A stretch of 64,000 bases of DNA from CAWGCE01 sp964480915. GTDB taxonomy: Bacteria > Planctomycetota > Planctomycetia > Pirellulales > Pirellulaceae. The position numbers were made by a program, and so were the translations under genes. This document shows positions 45,701-53,187 of this stretch, piece after piece. The notes beneath the pieces were generated by a model, which worked only from the letters and a program-made list of their open reading frames with translations, was not told where the DNA came from and did not search any database. Location of the stretch: contig CAYZRS010000022.1 of assembly GCA_964480915.1 (NCBI GenBank), forward strand, positions 7,200 to 71,199, read 5' to 3'. Position 1 is the first letter of the stretch, and every line of letters begins with the position of its first letter.

Positions 45701-46315
45701 CGCGATTCCAACGTGGAAAGCAAAGGCATGCGACTGCTGCCATCCGGTCAAGCACTCGACCTGATGGGCGAATTGGTCCAGAGCAACGAACCGCAAACGA
45801 TTGTCATGTCGGTCAGCTGGATCGATCTGCTGCAGGCAATGAACAACAAGGTGACGCCGCTGCTCAGCGACATCACCGCCGACATCGACATCAACAGCGG
45901 AGGCAGCGATGCCGATCGAGCCTTGCGTGAATCGCTGGCGAAGATGAACGGCACAGATCAAATCGCGGCGTTGACCACGTTGTTGCAAACATCGCTCGCC
46001 AACATCATGGGGTTAGAGCCCGAGGACATTGACCCGTCGCAGGCGCTAACAACGATGGGGCTCGATTCGTTGATGGCGATCGAACTGAAGAACAAGATCG
46101 AACGCCAACTGCAGCTCACCTTGCCGATGTCGGCCTTCATGAACGAACCGACGGTGGCCACCCTCGCTACGACCGCGGCCGACATTTTTGGCAACACCAG
46201 CACGACGCCCGCCCCCACACCGGCGACGGACTCCGTAGCGCGGATTGACGAAGCGAACGGGAATGCGAAGGAGCCGATGTCGGGAAAAGCTAGGACCGGG
46301 GAGCCAGCTTCATAA
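39746..46315 (+). CDS. Single-module, fully reducing type I polyketide synthase
   Basis: 2189 residues, ATG at 39746 after TAGGAGAG. Order: KS (about 32-450; Cys204 in DTACSSG, His339 in EAHGTGT, His379 in VGHTETL); AT (about 560-860; Ser651 in GHSVGEY, HAFH at 751-754 indicating malonyl-CoA); DH (about 920-1200; His953 in HEVQGSVVVP, Asp1126 in HPALGDAMMQ); ER (about 1468-1781; LIHAGAGGVG); KR (about 1797-1982; LITGGLGALG, NYAAGNAFLD; HAAGVLADG suggests B-type); ACP (about 2070-2140; Ser2108 in GLDSL). All sites look intact. Such single modules work iteratively, as in mycocerosic acid or heterocyst glycolipid synthases, to build saturated long chains. No thioesterase is present, so release needs another enzyme; a thioester-reductase-like protein lies at 51919-53064. 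Confidence 0.97.
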   Translation: MVDMSQRLAGLTPAQRELLESRLKKQQPTNEPIAIVGMACRLPGAPTLSEYWKLIQEQRSAFREMEDWRWDVEGLFDSDPDTPGHMATRSFAILEDIDKFDAKFFSIAPREAGRMDVQQRLVLECAWEAFEHAGIPIDQLAGTATGVFMGIGSTDYSKMAAQRDDFFDLLDSHVGTGNALSIAANRISYLFDFRGPSLAVDTACSSGLVCVHTAVNSLRTGESDVALAGAVNAILSPETSIAFSKARMLSPTGRCRPFDADANGYVRGEGAGVLVLKRLSDATRDGDNVLAVIRGTAINQDGRTSGITAPNAISQQACIRAAVANSGLSVEEINYVEAHGTGTPLGDPIEFQSLTKLFPKKSAADKACYVTSVKANVGHTETLSGVASLIKVVQMMSERTIPGQTGLETLNPNIKLDGSRLEIPRESLPWEGPMVAGINSFGFGGTNSHVIVATAPAAESSTTTTTADRPKHLINISAKSKEALPELAKLYAEQLESLSEEQFADFCASTTTTRVNFDHRAAMVVDSKETGLKLLNAVADDKRGSGMKKGAVRLTARPKVAFLFTGQGSQYPGMGKSLYESHPVFRAAIDRCDEILTEHREHSLKHVMFTDDTGLVAQTEYTQPALFALEYAVATLWRSWGVEPSLVMGHSVGEYVAACFAGVFSLEDGLLLIAKRGELMQKMPPNGKMAVVFGARDRVEDVIRDLGDRIVVATANGPENNVISGDGDLVDKALAAFDEAGLGCQQLTVSHAFHSPLMDPMLDEFEAFASKLEYKRPQLPLVANRTGEFADEPLDAAYWRDHLRNCVEFEKSIVTAAADGIHAFVEVGPTASLLGMGKRCVTNSDAVWAPSLRKGRDDWATLLASVVDLHVSGVQIDWAAFERPWQRQRIGLPYHPQQKSHYWLFEDKGRVQFGGCRGAMLHPLLGSAIVTSLDTQLFENRLRSESPRYLKDHEVQGSVVVPAAAYLEQGLAAAEQMFGAGPHAIEDVAIRAAMFLVPDGGRVVQMAVSPPVAGRASFDTLSADVNTEETPNWETHAAGNIVQAEETATAPASPFVPTTFQADATGTKERTEYYELMADRGLNYGDAFQVLGSLARSGKTALAKVQLPPSVTDQIDDYHLHPALGDAMMQAVAGVVPLEEDGSFSPSTYMPVRIERLQQFARPTAAMQIYVERTSDNNRPSPDSVQANVYLLTSDNEVIATAMGVTVMRVGGATTDAAEDVTSWLFANQWNELELESPATSLKGKSVAVFAQQGTASWTLAQSLQEAGASVTVIAAGETASPVQECDGLPTATIRIAEFADYAALDALTHCDHAVYAWSLAADPSGLDTANDLTCTGSLLAIQALAKSNAATTPTIYLVTSAAQPVTSDAEAVNAIQAPLWGMGRVAAMEVAELGCRLIDLSGDATTDGALLVAEIAAGSTENQVAFRDGKRYVLRLDAAPQHVAAGPEKGKLRIPSERPFKLKITTPGSFDALQYGKFQPPAEGADNFVELEVKATGLNFSDVLKAMGLYPGLPEGEVPLGIECGGVVTKVGPAVTRFQVGDKVMGVAPGCFASHTSTLDHLLVAKPDNLDFEEASTIPITFLTAYYGMIRLAQLQKGERILIHAGAGGVGISAIQIAKAIGCEIFATAGSDEKREFLKSLGVDHVMNSRTLEFADEIMKLTDMEGVDVVLNSLAGDAIQKSLSCLRAYGRFLEIGKTDIYSNSKIGLLPFQDNLSYFAIDLDRMLRQRPEYITQMFTEMMERFHDGTYQALPFTSFGTADVIEAYRYMAQRKNIGKVVVAMDDESTAGGDRKINAEGTVLITGGLGALGLQVAEWLTEQGAGGIALLSRRAPDEQKQAKIAELKAAGTKVVAVQGDVSDVANITAAIDQIPADFPPLKGVIHAAGVLADGIMFDMDLEQLRKPLASKIDGTWNLHAATKERELDFFVMFSSVASVLGSPGQSNYAAGNAFLDSMAAYRRSQNLPAVTINWGPWADSGMAAEAGRDSNVESKGMRLLPSGQALDLMGELVQSNEPQTIVMSVSWIDLLQAMNNKVTPLLSDITADIDINSGGSDADRALRESLAKMNGTDQIAALTTLLQTSLANIMGLEPEDIDPSQALTTMGLDSLMAIELKNKIERQLQLTLPMSAFMNEPTVATLATTAADIFGNTSTTPAPTPATDSVARIDEANGNAKEPMSGKARTGEPAS

Positions 46316-46410
46316 GCCGCCCGCGAGGCCAGTTCTGCAGCAGCAAGAAAGCGATCGGCAGAACCTGCTGATCGACGTCCGTGAGGACTGCCCTTCACGT
46401 GTAGAGCGAC

Positions 46411-49176
46411 CTATTCCACGGAAAAGAGCCGGCCGAACAGCGTATCGCGAATTGACGCCTCTTGCTCCCGTTCATCTTCCCTGCGTTCCAACCCGTCCTC
46501 CCAGCTTCGCTGGACGGCGATCCCCTGCGGCGCCGACATCGGAGCTTGCAAGCCAGACGATTCGTTCAACACGTTGATGATCGCCAACGCATCGGTTGGA
46601 CTAACGCGACTGTCTCCATCCACGTCGAGGAAAGGAGCTCCATCCGGCCGTTCTCGATCAACGAAGGTGCCTTGCGAATCAGTGTAGACACGGTCGTTCA
46701 ATTCGTTGATCACGATAATTGCATCGGTCGGCGTCACAACGCCGCTGCCATCGACGTCGGTTGGCAGGTCCGCATTCTGCCAGCCTTCAATCCCGGCAAC
46801 CGAAACCAATTCAAACCACTGAAGCGAATCATTATTTGGATTCGAGGTCAGTAGATCCTGATCACCGTCCCCGTCCAGATCGGCCAAATCGACCGACAAC
46901 AGTTCCGGTCGGATCAAAGGTTTGGTCAGTGGCCTGGAAGTGATCCGTTGCAACGCAGCAAAAGACGCCCCTCCACCAAGATTCTCCAACCAACCGACAC
47001 CCGGTCCACGCTGACCGACGTCGGCGCTGACATCATCGCTGTAACTAATGACCATGTCGGTATCGCCATCACCGTCCATATCGGCCAGCTCAATCTGACC
47101 CGCCTTCGTTTGAGTGGCAGTCGTCTGCTTGACGCCAAACCCCAGCTCCCCGAGATTTTCGTACCAATTCGCTTCGCCATTCGACTCGATTGTCGAGATA
47201 TCGAGATCGCCGTCACCATCCACATCGGCAACATCCAGCGCTTCAAGTCGAGCCGCATCGTCATATCGAATCGGATCGTCGAAATTGGCTCGACCGTCGT
47301 TCATAAGCACCCACAAGCCCCGAAGTTCGCTTAAGGGCGACGTAGCGACGGCAACGATATCCAAATCGCCGTCACCATCCAGATCGGCCAACGCTAAGTC
47401 GGTGTATTCCTGGCTCCATGTCGTGGCATCTACAATCTTCCGCGGCGAGCTGAAGCCGTCATCGTCGTTCTTGTTGCGATACCAAGTCAAATCACCATCC
47501 TGCCTGGTAATCGACACAATGTCCTGATCACCGTCGCCGTCGAGGTCGCCCATCCTCACGTCGCTTGGCCAAAGTGGCTTGTCCGTCACCAACTGCAACT
47601 CGCCAAAGCTACCGAGACCGTCTTCATTCTCTATCCAGTAAATCGCATCGCTGAATTCCTGAACAACCACGACGTCCAAATCACCGTCGCCATCGAGATC
47701 GCTCGCCCGCACCGCCGATGCGGCACCTGAGGATGCACCGGCGGCAGATCCCATCGGTTCGACGATCGTACGCAATCCACCGAAATCGCCGTCGCCGTCT
47801 CGGTTCTCAGCCCAAAACACGTAACCCGTGGCTGGACTTAATCCCAATAGATCGAGATCCCCATCGCCATCCAGATCGGCCGCCGTGGCTGCGCCAGGCT
47901 GCTCCACGCGGTTCAAAACGGAGGCCGCGAACGCATACGTGCCAGCGCCATCCAGATGTTCGTAAATCGATACAGTCTCCGGCGCATCTGACATGGCCAT
48001 CAATAAATCTCGATCACCATCACCATCAAAATCCTCGTGATGAAAAGAGACAGGATACTGCCGGCCAAAACTTGCGATCGTTTGCTCCGCCGCAAACGAG
48101 CCCCCTTCATTCTCGAACCAGGTCAATTCGGCGCTGGAAACCTGGACCTGCGCAAGCTGATTGTCGGCTTTCTTCCTCGTCAGAATGTCCAAATCACCAT
48201 CACCGTCCAAATCGAACAGCTCCGCGATCGTCGTTCCGACAATATTGGAATCGTTTACCGGCTCGAAGAGCACTACTTCTCGTCGAAATGTGCCGTCCGC
48301 TTCTTGCTGATACCAGAAGAGTTCATACGCGCCCGTAGAATACGAGCCACTGCCAAAAGCGACGATGTCACCATCGCCGTCACCATCCATGTCGGCCAGC
48401 TCGAAACCGAACACGATCGCCGAACCCGATGTGAATGGCAATGAGACGATCGGCTGGCCATCGTCGTCCAACAACACTTCCGCTTGCTGATACTCGCCTT
48501 CGAGATTCTCCGACACTCTCAGGCGATCGGTGATCGGATCCATTTGCAGGGCATCGAAGTCGCCATCTCCATCACGATCCCAGAACCAATCGAACGTCGC
48601 ATCCAGGCCGGACGCCGTCGGCGCCGCGAACATCCCCAAGGTGTTCTCATGAATCGCCCAATCGGAAACCGCACCCGCTGTAGCCTGTGCGCGGCTCAAC
48701 ACATCCACATCCCCGTCACTGTCAAAATCGAAGGCGCGAATTTCGTTCAGATCGGGTGACGCATCTTCCACAATGAACTGGATGGAGGCCGGTGTTTCCT
48801 GAATGTTGAAATCTTCAATCCACACCAGGTCGGGCAATTCACCTGCGGTGTCACCGTCGCCCGGTAACGTGGCGATGGCGATCAAATCGTCATCCCCATC
48901 CCCATCGACATCAGCAAACAGACCGTCCAGAAAACGTTCATCAAGCCCTGCAACAAGTTCGAACGCGGCCAGCCCGGGTCGGTTATCGAATAATCGATAC
49001 CGCCCCTCACTATCTTGCGACAATAGATCCACATCGCCGTCTCGATCGAAGTCGTGAGCTTCCAAGCCCAACGGGAAGTTCCCGTCCGAGACGATAGCAT
49101 GAGCCTCAAACCCCAAAGCCGCCAGACATCGACGACATTCTAAGGATTCCATGGCCAGTCGCTTGCCTGAGTCCAT
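46411..49176 (-). CDS. Giant FG-GAP/VCBS repeat surface protein with dockerin-like end
   Basis: 921 residues from the ATG at 49176. The start contains MESLECRRCLAA, a variant of the SLEDRRLLAG N-terminal motif of planctomycetal surface proteins, in place of a clear signal peptide. About twenty repeats of Asp/Gly turns follow (DRDGDVDLLSQ, DVDGDGDDDLIA, DLDGDGDLDIL), each forming a Ca-binding FG-GAP/VCBS blade, probably folded as beta-propellers. The end holds a dockerin-like pair (VDGSGVVTPTDAIIVIN; VDGDSRVSPTDALAIIN). Probably an adhesive or structural surface protein. Convergent with the PKS gene, 95 bp apart; no functional link is implied. Confidence 0.92.
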   Translation of the reverse strand: MDSGKRLAMESLECRRCLAALGFEAHAIVSDGNFPLGLEAHDFDRDGDVDLLSQDSEGRYRLFDNRPGLAAFELVAGLDERFLDGLFADVDGDGDDDLIAIATLPGDGDTAGELPDLVWIEDFNIQETPASIQFIVEDASPDLNEIRAFDFDSDGDVDVLSRAQATAGAVSDWAIHENTLGMFAAPTASGLDATFDWFWDRDGDGDFDALQMDPITDRLRVSENLEGEYQQAEVLLDDDGQPIVSLPFTSGSAIVFGFELADMDGDGDGDIVAFGSGSYSTGAYELFWYQQEADGTFRREVVLFEPVNDSNIVGTTIAELFDLDGDGDLDILTRKKADNQLAQVQVSSAELTWFENEGGSFAAEQTIASFGRQYPVSFHHEDFDGDGDRDLLMAMSDAPETVSIYEHLDGAGTYAFAASVLNRVEQPGAATAADLDGDGDLDLLGLSPATGYVFWAENRDGDGDFGGLRTIVEPMGSAAGASSGAASAVRASDLDGDGDLDVVVVQEFSDAIYWIENEDGLGSFGELQLVTDKPLWPSDVRMGDLDGDGDQDIVSITRQDGDLTWYRNKNDDDGFSSPRKIVDATTWSQEYTDLALADLDGDGDLDIVAVATSPLSELRGLWVLMNDGRANFDDPIRYDDAARLEALDVADVDGDGDLDISTIESNGEANWYENLGELGFGVKQTTATQTKAGQIELADMDGDGDTDMVISYSDDVSADVGQRGPGVGWLENLGGGASFAALQRITSRPLTKPLIRPELLSVDLADLDGDGDQDLLTSNPNNDSLQWFELVSVAGIEGWQNADLPTDVDGSGVVTPTDAIIVINELNDRVYTDSQGTFVDRERPDGAPFLDVDGDSRVSPTDALAIINVLNESSGLQAPMSAPQGIAVQRSWEDGLERREDEREQEASIRDTLFGRLFSVE

Positions 49177-49274
49177 CACGCTTTGCTCCGAGGTATTGCT
49201 CCCCTTACATCTTACTCGGCCTGACCGCGCGAGGCCACGGCAACTGCAAGCCGTCGACCGGCCCGCCGGGAGCT

Positions 49275-50477
49275 CTAATCGGTTTTCTGGCCACTTCCCA
49301 GCGAATAGGCCGTCCCGACAGCCAGCAAGATGAACAATCCATCGATCGGCCCGAACATCACTTCGAAGAAAGACGGCTTCGGCAAGTTATCATCGATCGT
49401 CGCTTCGCGGCGGACGCCCTGCTCTTCCGACGCCTGGGTAGCTCGATCGACCACCGCCTGATACTCGTCGTCGCTCATCGCTTCGATTTTTTGGAAGGCC
49501 GCATCGTAAGCCTTGTCCCAAGCTTCTTCACCAAGCTCCTCTTCATTCACACCTTGCTTTGCGAACTCTTCTTGCATGAGGGTGGTCGCCACGACCTCTT
49601 CATCGATTTCGGCTTGAAACAACTCGGGATCAGTGAACGAATTGATCAAGGGCATCAATACCCAGAAGAAGATGAACGCCTTCGCCGCCAGCAAGCCGGC
49701 AATTGCACAGCCGGCAGCGATGATACCAGCCATCGTGCCATCGTCGTCCTCGTGCCCCAGCGCCATGCCGGCGCCCGCCATCCCGCCCATGCCCCACGCC
49801 AGCCAGCCGATCTGCAGTCCCAAGAACAGCGCCACGACGACCCAGATCGCGCCTCCGAGCAGCGACCCGATGAGACTAAAGATCGTGCCTCGCAGCAACG
49901 ATCCGCCAAAGGCGATCTTGCTGGTCGACTTAGCTTTCCGAGCAGCTTTCTTGCCACGCTTGGACTTGTCGCTTTCGGTGCGTAACCGCTCGCCCGACTG
50001 GAGATCGAGTCCACATTGGATACAGATCACGGCGCTGTCCGACAGCGACGCTTGGCAAGACGGACAAAAATGGCCTGCTTTTTTGACCGCCGACTGTTCC
50101 GAGGCCACCTCGTCCAGCAATGAATCCAAATTGCCGCTCAGTCCGCCCGACAAGACCGCATCGTCGAGGTCACCGAAACCGGCGAGCGGATCGTCCAACA
50201 CCGAATCTGTCGCTGACGTTACCGATGCGGACACCTGCGGACGTTTCGTTCGTTTTGCGGCAGCGGCCGCAGTGGTCGACTGCTTTGCCGTTTTGGCGCG
50301 CATGGGCGCTGGTCCACTCGGACTCGCAGCCGCCCTCTTCTTCGGCCCCGTGGTTGCCTCAGAAACCGAAGGAACTTGCAATGAGCGACCGCACGGGCAT
50401 TTGGCCTTCTTACCAGCCAATGCCGACTTCACTTGGAAACGCTTCGCACAGTCCGGACAGGAAAACACAATCGACAT
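49275..50477 (-). CDS. Zinc-ribbon membrane protein
   Basis: 400 residues from the ATG at 50477. Two zinc ribbons: CPDCAKRFQV...KCPCG at residues 8-30 and CPSCQASLSDSAVICIQCG near 138-156. An Ala/Ser/Lys-rich linker lies between them. Then three or four membrane helices (IFSLIGSLLGGAIWVVVALF, IIAAGCAIAGLLAAKAFIFF, LFILLAVGTAYSLG) with an acidic cytoplasmic or periplasmic segment of about 80 residues. Planctomycetal arrangement of unknown role. It is 158 bp downstream of the flavoprotein gene on the same strand. Confidence 0.88.
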   Translation of the reverse strand: MSIVFSCPDCAKRFQVKSALAGKKAKCPCGRSLQVPSVSEATTGPKKRAAASPSGPAPMRAKTAKQSTTAAAAAKRTKRPQVSASVTSATDSVLDDPLAGFGDLDDAVLSGGLSGNLDSLLDEVASEQSAVKKAGHFCPSCQASLSDSAVICIQCGLDLQSGERLRTESDKSKRGKKAARKAKSTSKIAFGGSLLRGTIFSLIGSLLGGAIWVVVALFLGLQIGWLAWGMGGMAGAGMALGHEDDDGTMAGIIAAGCAIAGLLAAKAFIFFWVLMPLINSFTDPELFQAEIDEEVVATTLMQEEFAKQGVNEEELGEEAWDKAYDAAFQKIEAMSDDEYQAVVDRATQASEEQGVRREATIDDNLPKPSFFEVMFGPIDGLFILLAVGTAYSLGSGQKTD

Positions 50478-50635
50478 CACACAGCCCCTTACGGTGATGA
50501 ATTGGCAACTCCTGAGAGGTTAACTGCCATTCAGAGGTCATGCAAGAATGATGTCCACCGCAGCGACTGGGCGAATGGCCGAAAACAGCCTCAATCGGCA
50601 TGAAACGGCTCTTTTCTGTCGCTCGCAACCCGTGG

Positions 50636-51907
50636 TCACACGGCCGCGCCGGCCGACCAGCCAGTACTAAATGCGGCCTGGAAGTTATACCCACCGATCA
50701 GGCCATCGATGTCCAACACTTCGCCGACGAAATGGAGCCCTGGCACCAGCCGACTCTCCAACGTCTTCGAATGGACTTCGTCCAACGCGACGCCACCCGC
50801 CGTCACTTCTGCTTTTGTGAAGCCGAGCGTCCCGTCGATTTCTAAAAGATTCGCTTTCAAAGCTCGCACCAACCATTGACGTTCGAGCTTGCTAAGTTCG
50901 GCGATCCGGCGATCGGTCGGTACTTCGGCTTGAGCCATCACGGTGACGGCCAACTTTCGAGGCAACCGTTCCGACAACAGCGCGCTCACCGCCCGCTTCC
51001 CATCCGCCGCGCCAGCCGCCTGCCACTCAGCTAACAAAACTTCTGGGGTCGCCGCTGGCACCAGATCGACGGCCAGGCGTAAGTCGCGGCGGTCGTCGGC
51101 ACGCGTAATCGCTCGACTCGCATTCAGCGCGGTCGGACCCGAAATCCCAAAATGGGTGAACAGCAACGACCCGCGCTGCCGCTCGAGCACGGCCGCTTTG
51201 GAGATTCGATGGTTTTCCAACGCGTCGTTCCGGACGATCAACAACTCGGCGTCCGGAAGCGTCAGGCCCGAATGCTCGTGCAACCACCGCGCCGATGACT
51301 TGATCGGCGTCAGCGCCGGCACCGGCTGCACGATCGTATGCCCCAATCGGCGTGCCCAGCCGTAGCCCTCGCCGATCGTTCCGCAACCCGGATACGACTG
51401 ACCGCCACACGCGACAATCACTCGCCTGGCGTGCAGCTGGCCCAGCGGCGAGTCGCTTTGAATCACGAATCCACCGTCGACAGGATCGATCGCCCTCACG
51501 CTGACCTCGCGTTCGATGACGACTCGCTGCAATCGAGCAAAAGCGACGAGAGCATCCCGCACGTCGATCGCTCGATCAGAAACCGGAAAGACCTTCCCGG
51601 TCGCTTCGACCTTTGTTGCCACGCCCTGCTCGTGCAGTAGCGACAGGATTCGCTCAGGTGGAAACGCAGCGAGCGCCGACCGTAGAAATTTGCCCTGATA
51701 CTTCGCAAAGCCGGCCGCGATCCCGGCCTGATTCGCATCGTGCGTGATGTTGCACCGCGTACCGCCGGAAATCAGGATTTTGACTCCCAGCTTGCGGTTC
51801 TTTTCCACCAACAGCGTCCGGCGACCCCGCGACGCGGCCGAGGCAGCGGCCACCAGCCCCGCTGCGCCGGCTCCGATCACAACCACATCCCACGCGTCGG
51901 CGTTCAT
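50636..51907 (-). CDS. BaiN/HI0933 family flavoprotein
   Basis: 423 residues, normal for the family. N-terminal dinucleotide fold DVVVIGAGAAGLVAAASAAS, then KNRKLGVKILISGGTRCNIT (the ISGGGRCN-type HI0933 signature), ACGGQSYPGCGTIGEGYGWA and the C-terminal GLHFVGEVLDIDGLIGGYNF. BaiN-type enzymes are flavoproteins that have been linked to reduction of unsaturated acids or steroids. The reaction here is unknown. ATG at 51907, which is 11 bp after the stop of the thioester-reductase-like gene, so the two are one transcription unit. Confidence 0.93.
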   Translation of the reverse strand: MNADAWDVVVIGAGAAGLVAAASAASRGRRTLLVEKNRKLGVKILISGGTRCNITHDANQAGIAAGFAKYQGKFLRSALAAFPPERILSLLHEQGVATKVEATGKVFPVSDRAIDVRDALVAFARLQRVVIEREVSVRAIDPVDGGFVIQSDSPLGQLHARRVIVACGGQSYPGCGTIGEGYGWARRLGHTIVQPVPALTPIKSSARWLHEHSGLTLPDAELLIVRNDALENHRISKAAVLERQRGSLLFTHFGISGPTALNASRAITRADDRRDLRLAVDLVPAATPEVLLAEWQAAGAADGKRAVSALLSERLPRKLAVTVMAQAEVPTDRRIAELSKLERQWLVRALKANLLEIDGTLGFTKAEVTAGGVALDEVHSKTLESRLVPGLHFVGEVLDIDGLIGGYNFQAAFSTGWSAGAAV

Positions 51908-51918
51908 CCGATCGCCTA

Positions 51919-53064
51919 CTACGACGCTTGCCGTGCTTGCTCTTGCTTAGGCAGAAAACACTCTTCGACGGCGAATTTGATCAGTCGTGCCAAACATTCG
52001 CCATCCACTTTCGGCGTCGGGAAGCCGGCGATCGAATCGGTGTTGGCTCGATCAAACGTCGGTTCATCGCCCCAGAAGACTTCGAACTGCTCGACGTAAT
52101 CGTAGAACATGTTCTCCAGCTCAGACCGATTCTCTTTCGGCAGCGCGTTGTGCCCAACGTATTCAATCCCAGTGAAGTCAAAGTACTTACCCAGCGCGTC
52201 GACGATCTCTTCCGAACGACACGGGTCGTCTGGGGTCAGGTGGTACGTTTTCCCGTGCAATTCGGGATTCGTGAAGATGTGATACATCATGCCGGCGACC
52301 CAATCGATCGTGACGATGTTCCGCAATTCCTTGCCCGTGAATCGCAAGCGCAAATTCAGGGGTAAGGTACCGATGCTCGGATCGCCCGCGCGAATCGACG
52401 GCACAATCATCGACAAGAATTCGATGTAGTGGTACAGCCCAAAATCGGGATGCGTTGTGTATCCTGTTTCTGAATGGCCAACGACCAGACCGGGCCGATA
52501 TATCGTCTTCGACGAAAACCCTTCGGCTTCGCGAACCGCTTTTTCGGCGATGATCTTTGACGCTTGATAATCGTTGTGGAAGCCCTGCCCTACTTCCAGC
52601 TCCTTTTCCAGGCACACGTCGGAACGATCGCCCGAGACATAGGCGGTCGATACGTAGTGCAACTGATCGATCTGAGCCACTTTGCATAGCTCGAGAACAT
52701 TGTTCGTACCGCCCACATTGCTGAGGTACGGATCCTTGGACTTGTCACCCTCGGGCGCGTGAAATCGAATGGACGCGGCGTTGTGAAAAATCGCATTGCA
52801 GTTCTCTTCAAACCAATCCAATGCAAAATCGTCGACACCCAGCATCTCTTCCGAAATGTTCCCGGTGAAGCATTTCGGCTTGGGCAGCGTCCGCCCCAAT
52901 TCCGCTTCGAAACCGGCCACGATTTCACGGATGCGGTCGTTGGCACCCTTCCCGTTCGAAGAGCGAGCGATCACCGCCACCGGAATTTCGTTCGCCAACA
53001 TTTCGCGCAGTAGATACCTACCTATGAAGCCGGTAGCACCGGTGAATAATACGTACTTCTTCAA
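51919..53064 (-). CDS. Thioester-reductase-like NAD(P)-binding SDR (NAD_binding_4 type)
   Basis: 381 residues from the TTG at 53064, which has AAAGGG eight bases upstream; a TTG at 53088 would add eight residues but is too close to its purine run. Extended SDR fold: VLFTGATGFIGRYLLREML (NADP-binding), AIFHNAASIRFHAPEGDKS, HYVSTAYVSGDRSD and NDYQASKIIAEKAV (Tyr-x3-Lys). The ordering and sequence around YVSTAYVSG match the thioester reductase/fatty acyl reductase (male-sterility) branch that reduces acyl-ACP or acyl-CoA to aldehyde or alcohol. It is immediately upstream of the BaiN-like gene. It could act on the chain from the PKS at 39746; this is inference. Confidence 0.88.
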   Translation of the reverse strand: MKKYVLFTGATGFIGRYLLREMLANEIPVAVIARSSNGKGANDRIREIVAGFEAELGRTLPKPKCFTGNISEEMLGVDDFALDWFEENCNAIFHNAASIRFHAPEGDKSKDPYLSNVGGTNNVLELCKVAQIDQLHYVSTAYVSGDRSDVCLEKELEVGQGFHNDYQASKIIAEKAVREAEGFSSKTIYRPGLVVGHSETGYTTHPDFGLYHYIEFLSMIVPSIRAGDPSIGTLPLNLRLRFTGKELRNIVTIDWVAGMMYHIFTNPELHGKTYHLTPDDPCRSEEIVDALGKYFDFTGIEYVGHNALPKENRSELENMFYDYVEQFEVFWGDEPTFDRANTDSIAGFPTPKVDGECLARLIKFAVEECFLPKQEQARQAS

Positions 53065-53187
53065 GACAACAGCCCTTTCACAGCTCAATCCCCGTAGCTT
53101 GCCCAGTTAAGGGTATGGGGTCTCGTTCGGAACTACAAGATTGATCGACCGTTTATGCGGTCTGACTGGCTCTTTTCCCGTGGAACG

